Below are positions 17,886 through 28,247 of a DNA stretch of 64,000 nt, in pieces. Position 1 is the first letter of the stretch. The number at the start of each line of letters is the position of its first letter. The notes beneath the pieces are model-generated. The model was not told the origin of the DNA. It did not search any database and was given only the letters and a program-made list of their open reading frames with translations. Both the position numbers and the translations under genes were made by a program. Source of the DNA: Actinomycetaceae bacterium (GTDB lineage Bacteria > Actinomycetota > Actinomycetes > Actinomycetales > Actinomycetaceae); contig JAUMUM010000003.1 in NCBI GenBank assembly GCA_030530685.1, positions 1-64,000 on the forward strand, in the 5' to 3' direction.

Positions 17886-19111
17886 GAACATTGACTTCAC
17901 GATTGGCTGATAGGAGCCTCGAACCCGGGCGCGTCCGCTTGGCGCGCATGCGTCGCGGGCTCAGCCAGGCCGAGCTGGCCCGGCGGCTCGACGTGACCGG
18001 CCGCACCATTCAGACCTACGAAAGCCTCGGCGCCCCGCGGTCGGCCACAGCGCGCCTCGCGGCAGCCCTGGACTTTCCCGAGGGCTACTTTCTGCGCCCT
18101 TTTGAGGGCGACACCCTGCACGCCGTCGGGAACTTCCGCGCGGGCCGAGCCACGACTAAGCGGCAGCGGTCCGCGGCCATCGCCGCCTCGGCAATGGGAT
18201 TCGAAGTCGGCCAGTGGATCGCCGACCGTTTCCTTCTACCCTCTGTCGACGTGCCGAATCTCGAAGACGAGGACCCCAGGCAGGCGGCCGCTATCCTGCG
18301 CGGCCTGTGGGGGCTGGGAACGGGGCCTCTTCCCAACCTGGTCCAGCTCAGCGAATCGCGCGGCATCCGCGTCGCCGGCCTGCCCGGCGTGGCCGCCTCA
18401 GTCGACGCGTTCTCGCGCTGGCACGGCAATATTCCCCACGTCTTCGTCGCGCGGGCCAAGACGCCCGAGCGTTCACGATTCGACGTCGCCCACGAAATCG
18501 GGCACCTGGTCATGCACAGATATCACGGAGCGCAGGCGGCCGACGGCGCGCCTTCGGCCGCTGCCGAAGAGCGGGAAGCCGACGCATTCGCTTCCGAGTT
18601 CCTCGTTCCCCGCGAAGCCATCTTCGAGTACCTGCGCCCCAATCCACCGGTCGACGATCTGCTTCAGGCGGCACGCGCCTTCGTCGTCTCGGCGATGGCA
18701 TTGGCTTATGCGGCCCACAAGGCCGGCCGCATGAGCGACTGGTCGTACCGCACCACGTGCATCGAACTCTCGCGGCGAGGCTTCCGCAGCGGCGAACCGT
18801 CGGGCATGCCGGCCCACGAGCGCTCTCGCGTCTATCCCCACGTGTTGGCCTCGCGGGGGCAGGGGCAGGGGCGCATCACGGGCAAGAGGATTGCCGCCGA
18901 ACTCGATCTTCCCGCCGCCGACGTCCGCGCGATCATGCTCGACAGCGAAATGGCCGCCGTACCGCGCGCCCCTGCCGAAGCAGTCGACACCGGCCGGTCC
19001 GCGCCCGGTATCGCGGCCGGCACGGAAGCAGGCACACCCTCGGCGTCGACCTCGCAGCGATCGAAACGTCCAGCAAAGGGGGCTGCCAGGCCTCACTTGC
19101 ACAGCGTTTGA
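17882..19111 (+). CDS. XRE-family regulator fused to ImmA/IrrE (M78) metallopeptidase
   Basis: A 409-residue protein. Residues about 15-65 form an XRE helix-turn-helix (RLARMRRGLSQAELARRLDVTGRTIQ overall, shown only in part: GLSQAELARRLDVTGRTIQ). The middle holds the zinc-protease motif HEIGHLVMH near 202 with the downstream acidic ligand in EEREADAFASEFLVP. Such proteins bind DNA and cleave a partner regulator or act as antitoxins. GTG start overlapping the preceding gene. The last 60 or so residues are Ala/Ser/Thr-rich. Probably represses its own two-gene operon. Confidence 0.85.
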   Translation: MRTLTSRLADRSLEPGRVRLARMRRGLSQAELARRLDVTGRTIQTYESLGAPRSATARLAAALDFPEGYFLRPFEGDTLHAVGNFRAGRATTKRQRSAAIAASAMGFEVGQWIADRFLLPSVDVPNLEDEDPRQAAAILRGLWGLGTGPLPNLVQLSESRGIRVAGLPGVAASVDAFSRWHGNIPHVFVARAKTPERSRFDVAHEIGHLVMHRYHGAQAADGAPSAAAEEREADAFASEFLVPREAIFEYLRPNPPVDDLLQAARAFVVSAMALAYAAHKAGRMSDWSYRTTCIELSRRGFRSGEPSGMPAHERSRVYPHVLASRGQGQGRITGKRIAAELDLPAADVRAIMLDSEMAAVPRAPAEAVDTGRSAPGIAAGTEAGTPSASTSQRSKRPAKGAARPHLHSV

Positions 19112-19334
19112 ACCGGCCCTGTTTGAACGGGACTGGTTCGGTCGAGGAGGCTCGGCCAAGACGGGCACTGCCGGAGGCGCTACCTCATCTACCTGGGTCA
19201 ACACCCGCCGTTGGTGCATGGCTCATCCACAGCCCCAGCAATGTCGGCACCACGACTCAACCGATGATTGGCGCTCTTATCGTCAAAGTGACAGCATCAA
19301 TGCGAAAAGGAGCAGGCGAAGGGCGGGAACAAGG

Positions 19335-19535
19335 ATGGCGATAGGGAACATGCATTCCTTCGGCATCGGGGTAAGGAAAGGCTGGGAGATAGCCTCCGAC
19401 CCGGACCCGACGGCCCTCAGCAGGCGGCGGCAGGAGTATCTGAACCGGGACCTGCTCGCCGAGTCATGGGAACCGACGGGAGCCCAGCTCAACGAGGCGA
19501 TGAACCAAGCCCAGCCCAACGACGTGATGAGTTAG
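19335..19535 (+). CDS. Possible small hypothetical protein
   Basis: A 66-codon frame (MAIGNMHSFGIGVRKG...) with balanced composition and a weak GGGAAC-AAGG upstream. It lies in the otherwise gene-free 19112-19612 stretch after the XRE-ImmA gene. It could be a real small protein or chance. No family recognised. Confidence 0.25.
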   Translation: MAIGNMHSFGIGVRKGWEIASDPDPTALSRRRQEYLNRDLLAESWEPTGAQLNEAMNQAQPNDVMS

Positions 19536-19612
19536 GCCCAGCCCGAGGAGGCAATGAACGAGCAGGCGGCGCAGCAGGCGTGTTCCCAGAGGCCCACGTA
19601 AACCACCGGTCA

Positions 19613-19923
19613 GAACATCTAGCGCTCGTCAAAGCAAGCCAACAGTATTTTCAGGGTCCGCTGCCTCCTGCGGATCAGTTCACAAGATACGACGCAGTTC
19701 TTCCTGGGGCAGCAGACCGGATACTTGCGATGGCGGAAAGTAATCTCCGCTGGCAGGCCAGTGTTCAAGAAACTCTCGCCAAGTCCGAAGCCACTGCGAC
19801 CTTGCGTGTTTCGTTGGGCTTTGCTTTCGCACCATACGCGATGGCAGTGGTAGCGCCCTCCTGTAACCGAAGGCAAAGGTCCGCCCGCCGCCAAAAGCGA
19901 TGCACCTCCAGCAACCGAACCAG
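19613..19923 (+). pseudogene. Remnant of a DUF2335-type membrane protein
   Basis: From 19613 the reading EHLALVKASQQYFQG, then GPLPPADQFTRYDAVLPG and AADRILAMAESNLRW, fits the conserved core of DUF2335 proteins (a GPLPPP...LPGAADRI motif followed by a helix). After FAFAPYAMAVVA the frame turns into Arg/Ser-rich nonsense, and a neighbouring frame (PPVTEGKGPPAAKSDAPP) looks more protein-like, pointing to a frameshift. No start codon with a ribosome site precedes it, and the C-terminal membrane pair is missing. Broken gene. Confidence 0.55.
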
Positions 19924-20496
19924 TCAGGCCTTGGTGTCGCGGGGTTCCGGAGGCGCGACGTTCCGGAGTCGCGCACCGTCCCCGATGTTGACGACGAGAG
20001 CGACCAGCGCGGCAATCCCCATGCCGCACAGCCCGATGCCTCCGACGCCAGACACGGTATCCCGGTCCGCCCCGAGTCGCTCGAGCACCGAGGGGATATC
20101 TTCCTGATCGGTTGAGTCACCGATGGCCAGAGGCCAGACAATTGCGGAGACCAGGTAGACGGCAAAAGGTACCCAGCTGGGGCCGAGTCGCTGCTGCCCG
20201 AATCTCCCAGCCACCCACAGCGTTGAGCACCAGAACAACAACTGGAATAGGAACATGAGGCCAAGGACAGGCAAAACAAGCAGCATCGCCCATCCGTTGT
20301 AACCCATCGCTGAACGACCGACGAGGATCGCGAGCGGAAGCAAGAGCAGGCCCGGCTGCGCCCGAAAGAGCAGCGTGGACATCCAATAACCCGGCCCGCG
20401 AGGTTCCGAGGTTTCCGGCCCGCGGGGTTCCGGCGTCGACCCATCAGCTTCGTGCGACTCGCCTGCAAGACCCGGTTCGATATTCGATCGCTGCAT
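19924..20496 (-). CDS. Small multi-span membrane protein, unknown function
   Basis: A 190-residue protein with four likely membrane segments (LLLLPLAILVG; WAMLLVLPVLGLMFLFQLLF; PFAVYLVSAIVWPLAIG; IGLCGMGIAALVALVVNIG). The N-terminal 40 residues contain EPRGP repeats and may precede the true start; Met39 (MSTLLF, 20382) is an alternative. No recognised domain. Converges on the DUF2335 relic. Confidence 0.55.
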   Translation of the reverse strand: MQRSNIEPGLAGESHEADGSTPEPRGPETSEPRGPGYWMSTLLFRAQPGLLLLPLAILVGRSAMGYNGWAMLLVLPVLGLMFLFQLLFWCSTLWVAGRFGQQRLGPSWVPFAVYLVSAIVWPLAIGDSTDQEDIPSVLERLGADRDTVSGVGGIGLCGMGIAALVALVVNIGDGARLRNVAPPEPRDTKA

Positions 20497-20656
20497 GCCA
20501 GCAGGCTAATGGCGCGTTGCCCCGCCCGGAAGGGTTGACCTACCCTGTAAACTCAGGTGGGTATCTGGATTATGCGACCACCTTCGCTTTCCGGTTCCCG
20601 TAGTCTTACATGGTTTCGAGAACATAATGCTCGCACGAAAACAGGCAAGGCGATGC

Positions 20657-21562
20657 ATGAGAGTCTCCCTGGCGGGGCGCGTGCTGGGCGACGTCGAACA
20701 ATGCGGACCGGAAGCTGGCACCGGACGAACCGAGGCCAGGCACATCGATACCGAAGTCGACGTCGGGCGCTCCGATACGACTGTCGCGCAGGCCGACTCC
20801 GACTCCGACATCGGGCGGGCCAACTCCGACATCGGTCAGGCCGATGACGAACTCGACATAGCCGACATCTTCTCCGAGGAAAGCAGGCGGGCTGGCTTCG
20901 AAAGCGAGGCCGATCCCCACGGCTGCGCGTGGCAGACGTGCTTCCTGTACGACGACAGGAGCCTGCTTGCCGGTGATTTCCTGGCGCGCGGGCTGGACGT
21001 CGAGGTGAACTTCCCGGATGGCAGGCCGCCAGCCTTCGCCGACCTGCTGGCGACGATCGAGCGCTCGCTGGCCAGGGTGTGCCAGTTCGAGGTCGAGCGA
21101 ATCGACATCACGGTCTTTGCGCGGACCTTCGCTGGCGGCACTCGGGAAGGCGGGCCAAGCCGACTTTTCGCGGCCCGACGCCGCGCTGCTCGCATGTTCG
21201 GCGACGTCGACAGGCGGGCGCGGGCAGACCGGGCAGGCCAGGACCAAGCAAGCCAGAGCGGCGCTGGAAGCGCCAGCCAGGGACGTGCCAGCCGGAGCGC
21301 CGCCACGCCCGCCCATGCACGCTCGAGGCTAGTCTCAGATGTCGCCCCTGCCGCGTCGGTCACCGTGACACTCGCCAGCTCGGACGGCTCCTCGCTCCAC
21401 GAAGGCTCACGGAAAGAAACCATCCACAGCGAAACACTGCAGGCCACATGGGACGCCGAGCATCTGGCGCAGCCGTGCGAGGCGGCCTCACCCCGCCTGT
21501 GGGCGATGGTCGCCGGGGGCAGCAACGCACACATCACCCTCGCCAGGCAGGCACTTGCCTGA
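20657..21562 (+). CDS. Hypothetical protein, about 301 residues
   Basis: No family recognised. The start at 20657 has AAGG six bases upstream. Residues about 30-75 are Asp/Ser-rich. About 75-180 looks folded, with DPHGCAWQTCFLYDD, a mixed alpha/beta stretch (LLAGDFLARGLDVEVNFPDG) and a helix (FADLLATIERSLARVC). The remainder is low complexity. The opposite strand also has long open frames (20606-21316, 20836-21714), but these read as Arg/Ala/Ser-rich shadows. No signal peptide. Function cannot be inferred from neighbours. Confidence 0.5.
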   Translation: MRVSLAGRVLGDVEQCGPEAGTGRTEARHIDTEVDVGRSDTTVAQADSDSDIGRANSDIGQADDELDIADIFSEESRRAGFESEADPHGCAWQTCFLYDDRSLLAGDFLARGLDVEVNFPDGRPPAFADLLATIERSLARVCQFEVERIDITVFARTFAGGTREGGPSRLFAARRRAARMFGDVDRRARADRAGQDQASQSGAGSASQGRASRSAATPAHARSRLVSDVAPAASVTVTLASSDGSSLHEGSRKETIHSETLQATWDAEHLAQPCEAASPRLWAMVAGGSNAHITLARQALA

Positions 21563-21609
21563 GTGAGCCAAGCACTCACCCTCGCCAGGCAGGCACCTAC
21601 CTGAGTGAG
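21535..21609. repeat. Imperfect 33-bp direct repeat
   Basis: Two 33-base copies (21535-21567 and 21577-21609) differ at two positions. Each ends in CCTGAGTGAG, and a partial third follows (CACTTACCTGAGC near 21615). The first copy holds the last codons of the preceding gene. No conserved spacer structure and only two full units, so it is not a CRISPR. The remaining bases to 21890 show no gene. Confidence 0.75.
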
Positions 21610-21890
21610 AAGGGCACTTACCTGAGCCAGGCGCGTGGGAGTACCGTAGACGCCACGGGCAGCGCGGCGGTGCACTGCGCGGCGGCACGTGCGTAGGTGG
21701 CGGTACTCGAGCACCGTGCATGAGCGGCGGCACGCGAGGGCACACCAGCCCCTACCCAGGCCGGCACCTACCGAGTCGACGACGCGCGGTGTCGCTGGTG
21801 TTCCGGCGGTGCAAGGGCAACAGTCAGCGGGCAGGTATCCGGCCAGCGAATGCCGGGCGGGAGGACCCGAAGAGGAACAGGGGAGAAACG

Positions 21891-22325
21891 ATGAAACACA
21901 CGGACAGGGCCACCTTCGACGAGACGAACATCTTCGGCATCGGCCAGGCCAACGAGCAATTCGCGCAGTACTTCACCGGCGCGTCGTTCATCAACGCGCT
22001 CACCGACCCGGACCAGGCGCACATCTACATGGCCAACGTGACGTTCGAGCCGGGCTGCCGCAACAACTGGCACATCCACCACGCCTCCAACGGAGGCGGC
22101 CAGATCCTGCTGTGCACCGCCGGCGAGGGCTGGTACCAGGAGGACGGCGGCGAGCCCGTGAGCCTGACGCCGGGCACCACCGTCGTCGTGCCGGCCGGCG
22201 TCAAGCACTGGCACGGCGCCAAGGCCGACAGCTGGTTCTCGCATATTGCCATCGCGGTGCCCGGCCAGGATCTCAGCAACGAGTGGCTCGAGCCCGTCTC
22301 CGACGAGCACTACGCAGCCCTGTAG
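21891..22325 (+). CDS. Single-domain cupin protein
   Basis: A 144-residue cytosolic cupin. Metal-binding motif 1 is the WHIHHASNGGG...GEG stretch and motif 2 is VPAGVKHWHG, giving the expected His and Glu ligands. The N-terminal FAQYFTGASFINAL and overall pattern resemble stand-alone cupins annotated beside carboxymuconolactone decarboxylases. Substrate unknown. The ATG at 21891 has GGGGAGA upstream. The next gene starts 14 bases downstream and may be co-transcribed. Confidence 0.88.
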   Translation: MKHTDRATFDETNIFGIGQANEQFAQYFTGASFINALTDPDQAHIYMANVTFEPGCRNNWHIHHASNGGGQILLCTAGEGWYQEDGGEPVSLTPGTTVVVPAGVKHWHGAKADSWFSHIAIAVPGQDLSNEWLEPVSDEHYAAL

Positions 22326-22339
22326 TGCCGAGGCATCAC

Positions 22340-22915
22340 ATGACACGACGCCCCACATGGGCCGCCCTCGCCGGGGCGGTCATCTTCGCGTGTGCGCTCG
22401 CCGGTTGCTCCCCTCCGGACGCGGACGATTCCGGCCCAAGTACGCAACCGCCATCGGCGGCGACAGCCACCGGCGAGCCCGGCGCGACTTCCGGCAGCCC
22501 GACCGACGGCAACAACACGCAAACCAGCACGGGCGAAACCGAAACCGACAGAACGGAGACGACCATGCACATCACCGTAGGCGAGCGCACACTCACGGCC
22601 ACGCTGGCCGACAACTCGTCGGCCGAAGCGCTCAAAGACCTACTCGAAAAAGGCCCTCTGACGATCGACATGCGCGACTACGACGGCATGGAGAAGGTCG
22701 GCGATCTCGGCCAGCGGCTGCCCACCAACGACGAGCGGATCAGCACCGAAGCCGGCGACCTCATCCTCTACCAGGGCCGGAATTTCGTCATCTACTACGA
22801 CTCCAACTCCTGGCAGCTCACCCGGCTGGGCACGATCGAGGGTGTCTCCGCCCAGGAGCTCAGGCAGATCCTGGGCAACGGCGACGTGACGGTCACCCTC
22901 GAGCTGCCATCCTGA
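22340..22915 (+). CDS. Lipoprotein with cyclophilin-like domain
   Basis: A 191-residue secreted lipoprotein: MTRRP, a hydrophobic segment and lipobox CALAGC, then a Ser/Thr/Pro-rich tether to about residue 75. The C-terminal 115 residues (ITVGERTLTATLADNSSAEALKD..., GDLILYQGRNFVIYYDSNSW) match the cyclophilin-like fold family that often sits beside cupins and flavodoxins. No peptidyl-prolyl isomerase activity is established for this family. It sits directly after the cupin gene, probably in one operon. Confidence 0.83.
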   Translation: MTRRPTWAALAGAVIFACALAGCSPPDADDSGPSTQPPSAATATGEPGATSGSPTDGNNTQTSTGETETDRTETTMHITVGERTLTATLADNSSAEALKDLLEKGPLTIDMRDYDGMEKVGDLGQRLPTNDERISTEAGDLILYQGRNFVIYYDSNSWQLTRLGTIEGVSAQELRQILGNGDVTVTLELPS

Positions 22916-23105
22916 CGCGCCACGTGCCAACCGATCCAATCTCATTCAACACGACTTCTAACGCGTCCCGTGGGGTTGCCGCAACTGCCTGCACACGCCG
23001 GCGGATCGCCTCTACCTCCCGCATCAGGTTCTCGCGGTCATGACCGCCACCGGCAGCCCGACGTTGGCGCGGGGCGAACCGCTGGACCTTTCCGTCGTCA
23101 CTCAT
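22893..23105 (-). CDS. Small ORF coupled to the HTH-nucleotidyltransferase gene
   Basis: Seventy codons whose ATG overlaps the preceding stop as ATGA, the same coupling used by real operons in this window. Contains a basic/acidic helix (ENLMREVEAIRRRVQAVAATP). It stands where a toxin partner (often a HEPN protein) would be expected, but it is short and lacks an RxxxxH site, and its 3' end runs 23 bases into the lipoprotein gene. It may be a truncated partner. Confidence 0.45.
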   Translation of the reverse strand: MSDDGKVQRFAPRQRRAAGGGHDRENLMREVEAIRRRVQAVAATPRDALEVVLNEIGSVGTWRVRMAARG

Positions 23106-23542
23106 AACGGCACCGCCTCGCCAGTGGCGCCCTTCAGTGCTTCGGGCACATTTGTGTCAGCCACCACCTCGACCGGGCATCCCGTGAGCGCCTCGACCTC
23201 GGCAATGAATAGGGCATGATCGAATAAATCAGTACCGGGCGCGGGCGTGACGAACAGGTCAATGTCAGAGTCAAAGGTATCCTCGCCACGCAGCGCCGAG
23301 CCAAAAACGCGAAGATTGGACAGACCATGCGCCCGAGCACGCGAGATGATGTCATCGGCACGAGCGGCAAGCGGAATTGACAGGCGATAGTCAGCCGCGC
23401 GCAAGACGCGTTCTAACATCTCGTCAGATACGGGGCGCTTACCCGACTCCATCTGCGCCAGCCTCGACTGCCGCAAACCGGCACGCTCGGCCAACCGAGC
23501 CTGAGTCAGGCCGGCATCACGCCGCGCGACCGTCCTCCTCAC
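23102..23542 (-). CDS. XRE helix-turn-helix fused to minimal nucleotidyltransferase (antitoxin-like)
   Basis: A 146-residue protein. The N-terminal half is an HTH (DAGLTQARLAERAGLRQSRL). The C-terminal half is an MNT/Pol-beta nucleotidyltransferase with VFGSALRGEDTFDSDIDLF, that is GSxxRG followed by the SDID metal site. MNT proteins of this kind often neutralise a HEPN toxin by adding nucleotides, and the HTH would add autoregulation. GTG start at 23542; the N terminus is short for an HTH but no earlier start is better. Paired with the 70-codon ORF downstream. Confidence 0.8.
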   Translation of the reverse strand: MRRTVARRDAGLTQARLAERAGLRQSRLAQMESGKRPVSDEMLERVLRAADYRLSIPLAARADDIISRARAHGLSNLRVFGSALRGEDTFDSDIDLFVTPAPGTDLFDHALFIAEVEALTGCPVEVVADTNVPEALKGATGEAVPL

Positions 23543-23579
23543 GTACCGGCAGCCCTCGGCCTATCCGGTAAACCTTGGC

Positions 23580-25322
<1,743 letters not shown>

Positions 25323-25387
25323 CTATCCGGCCGCGACGGCCCGGCACGCCGCCCGGCGTCGCGCGCTTCGGCCTCGTACCTTCCACC

Positions 25388-26611
25388 TCAGAACCCGGCC
25401 CCGCTGCCGATGCGCACCTCGCGTTCGGCCGCAAGCTTCGACTGCATCCCGAAGATCTCGATGAATCCGCGGGAGTGCTCCTGCTCGAAGGCATCCCCGC
25501 TGTCGTAGGTGGCCAGCGCGAAGTCGTACAGCCCAGACTGGCTGCGGCGCCCATCCACCGTGGCACGACCCGCGTGCAGCACCATGCGGATGTCGCCGGA
25601 CACGTGGCGCTGGGTCTCCTCGACGAAGGCGTCGAGCGAGCGCTTGAGCGGCGAATACCACTGCGCCTCGTAGACCAGCTCGCTCCACGTCTGTTCGACG
25701 TGCCGCTTGTAGCGCGCCTGCATGCGCTCGAGCGTGACGGCCTCCAGCGCCTGGTGCGCCTCAATGAGCGCGATCGCGCCGGGCGCCTCGTAGATCTCGC
25801 GCGACTTGATGCCCACGAGCCGGTCCTCGACCATGTCGATGCGGCCCACTCCCTGTGCGCCGGCGCGCCGGTTCATTTCCTGGATCACCTCCAGAGGCCC
25901 CATCCGCTCGCCGTCGATCGCCACCGGCAGGCCCGCATCGAAGGTGACGACGAGCTCGTCGGGCACCTTCGGGAAGGCCGGATCCTCGGTGTAGACGTAG
26001 ACGTCCTTGGTCGGGGCGTTCCATAGGTCCTCGAGGAAGCCGGTCTCGATGGCGCGCCCCCACACGTTTTGGTCGATGGAAAACGGGTTGAGCCTCGTGG
26101 TCTCGATCGGCAGATCGTGCGTCTCCGCGTACTCGATGGCCACATCGCGCGTCAGGGCGAGGTCGCGCACGGGCGAAATGCAGCGCATATCCGGCGCCAT
26201 GGAGGCGATGGCGACCTCGAAGCGCACCTGATCATTGCCTTTGCCGGTGCAACCGTGGGCGACCGTGTCCGCGCCGAACTGGCGGGCGGCGCGCACCAGG
26301 TGTTTGGCGATGACGGGGCGTGACAGCGCTGAGACCAGGGGGTAGGAGCCCTCGTAGAGAGCGTTGGCCTTCAGGGCCGGCATGCAGTAGTCGCGGGCGA
26401 ATTCTTCGCGGGCGTCGACGACGTATGCTTCCACCGCTCCGCAGTCCAGGGCGCGTTGGCGTATGGTCTCCAGGTCTTCGCCGCCTTGGCCGACGTCGAC
26501 GGCGACCGCCACGACTTCGCGGCCGGTCTGCTCGCCGATCCACCCGATGGCTACGGAGGTGTCCAGGCCTCCCGAATATGCCAGGACGACGCGGTTCTTG
26601 CTGCTGTTCAT
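25388..26611 (-). CDS. argG: Argininosuccinate synthase
   Basis: Joins citrulline and aspartate with ATP to form argininosuccinate. The 407-residue product has the ATP-binding [17 protein letters not shown] at 8-24 and [13 protein letters not shown], both family signatures, and normal length. Start ATG at 26611 follows AGGGAGACAACC. Separated from argD by about 1.6 kb of weakly coding DNA rather than by argF and argR as in many actinobacteria. Confidence 0.96.
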   Translation of the reverse strand: MNSSKNRVVLAYSGGLDTSVAIGWIGEQTGREVVAVAVDVGQGGEDLETIRQRALDCGAVEAYVVDAREEFARDYCMPALKANALYEGSYPLVSALSRPVIAKHLVRAARQFGADTVAHGCTGKGNDQVRFEVAIASMAPDMRCISPVRDLALTRDVAIEYAETHDLPIETTRLNPFSIDQNVWGRAIETGFLEDLWNAPTKDVYVYTEDPAFPKVPDELVVTFDAGLPVAIDGERMGPLEVIQEMNRRAGAQGVGRIDMVEDRLVGIKSREIYEAPGAIALIEAHQALEAVTLERMQARYKRHVEQTWSELVYEAQWYSPLKRSLDAFVEETQRHVSGDIRMVLHAGRATVDGRRSQSGLYDFALATYDSGDAFEQEHSRGFIEIFGMQSKLAAEREVRIGSGAGF

Positions 26612-27688
26612 GGTTGTCTCCCTTTGTGCGGGTTTCTTTGGCCTTGGTGCGCTCGTGGCGCGGTTGGGCCGTGCGGTCGTTGGTGTGTCGCGGCCAATGG
26701 TCGCTTGGATACTGCGCGGTGCGTCCGACGGCGGGACTCGGGACGACGATGCGAATGTGGCTTCTGCGAGGAGCTGCAGTCACCCGATAGGAGCTACGGA
26801 CACCTGGCCGGGCCGTGGCTAACCCGACTGGGATGTGGCAGTCCGACTGGACCGTGGCCACCCGGCGAGGCCAAAGCCACTCGGCGGGGCCACGAGGCCT
26901 CGGTGCGTAACCGCCTCAGCGAGCGCCGAAGCCGCTGATTCGCTTCCGGGAAGAGCCGTTCATCGCGAGTTGCACATGCGGCGGGGTCGCTTGCGGCGCC
27001 CGGAGCCAGACGCGAATGCCGGCATAATCATGACCACGCTGCGCCGTGAGACCGGCTCTCGGATGTAGACCGGCTTCCGTTCAAACGCTCGGAGCAGGGC
27101 CAGGCAGCCAGACGGAGCACACAGGGACGGGCGGAAGCAACGGGTTCGCTTCGCCATCGGGCTCTCTACGGCATTCGATTGCCTCGGCATGTGAGGCCGA
27201 CGTCGGACGTGTGCGCCTAAATTTCCGGCGCGCTGCCTTCAGTTTTCCGCGCGGACGGTTCGACGTCGTCGAGCGATGAGCATACGGCGGGCCACCCTCG
27301 AGGCACTGCTCGAGACGCTATCGGGGCCCGGGACGGAATCCGTGTACAGGATCGCGTTCATGCTCGAATCACTCTGCTTTCCTTGGCTGGGTGTTCTACC
27401 TAGCAGTGACGAGTATAGACGCCTTGGCTCGGGCCTGTTCAAAAGGCGAGACGGCTTTTATAGCTTGCTGCGGCGGCGGGGCTTCCGTGGCTGGCTGAGT
27501 GGGTCGTTCCGTGACCAGCGGTCGGCTACGGGACTCGGGCGGCTTTCCGGGACGGCTGGCGGCGCGACGGCGAAAGACTTGCCGTGGGTCGACGCCTTTT
27601 AGCGTGGTATCGTCGGCTCCATTCGCGTCTACCCCGACGCTCGATGACTCGACACCCAAGTACTCACCACTGTCACGAGGACACTGCG
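26612..27688. other. Gene-poor gap upstream of argG
   Basis: About 1.1 kb with no supported gene on either strand, where argF and argR commonly sit in actinobacterial argCJBDFRGH clusters. No stretch resembling ornithine carbamoyltransferase (STRT, HPxQ motifs) or an arginine repressor could be read in any frame. A 108-codon plus-strand frame at 27276 has no ribosome site or family features. The argG promoter must lie near 26612-26700, but no clear boxes were seen. Confidence 0.5.
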
Positions 27689-28064
27689 ATGCAAGCCCTA
27701 GACGAACCCCATCCCAGCATGGAAATTGAAATCCTCGGCCAAGGGCCCGAGCCGGGCGTTGAAGAGGTGCAGCCCGAGGCCGAGGGCGCCTATGGAGCAC
27801 TCATTGGCGAGGCGGCAATGCGGGGCCTGTCGATTGTGCCTGCCGCCGACGGTGCCGGAATCCCGGCCGAGGCAGGCAGCCGCATCTTCATTGAAGAAGG
27901 CAGGTGGGGCGGGCGCGCAGGTCGTCGGGCGACGGCGCGTGCCGCACTGGTCGCCGAGCCTGGCGGCATTCCTGTGTTCACTTATGCTTTCGGCCGACGA
28001 GGCCGGTGTGCTCGACGACGTCCGCGTGAGCCTGGCCGACGCCGAAGCAAGGCCGCGAACCTAG
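27689..28064 (+). pseudogene. Possible frameshifted hypothetical gene
   Basis: From ATG 27689 (GAGG nine bases upstream) the frame reads an acidic, protein-like sequence (MQALDEPHPSMEIEILGQG...) to about residue 95, then becomes Arg-rich. At about 27965-27990 another frame takes over with LSADEAGVLDDVRVSLADAEA and ends at 28064. This is what a single-base indel in a roughly 125-residue gene would look like. No family recognised. Confidence 0.35.
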
Positions 28065-28247
28065 CCGTGGCGCGACCCGGCTCGGGAGGGCAGCCAGGAT
28101 CGCCCTACGGGCCGGGGCCAAGACACAACCCGGCCCGGGCGCTTCTGAGCCAAGCGGCCTTCACTGTAACTTTAGAGCCCGCCTTGGCCTGGTCTAGGGC
28201 CAGGCCCAGCGCGCGGCTCGGGCGAGTCAGGAACGCTCAGCCTCCGG

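Noticed and set aside
14600..20600. A complete prophage or integrative element
   Set aside because: No integrase, transposase, terminal repeats or tRNA-linked attachment site was found; the segment is only a patch of lower-GC accessory genes.
21535..21640. Possible CRISPR-like array
   Set aside because: Only two full 33-base units with a 9-base spacer, one of them overlapping the end of a gene, and no cas genes nearby.
20606..21714. Minus-strand frames of 236 and 292 codons opposite the 20657 gene
   Set aside because: Their products are Ala/Arg/Ser-rich with no ribosome site; the plus-strand frame has a start with AAGG and a more protein-like composition.
26612..28247. Decayed argF or argR in the arginine gap
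   Set aside because: No frame on either strand shows carbamoyltransferase or arginine-repressor motifs, even broken ones.
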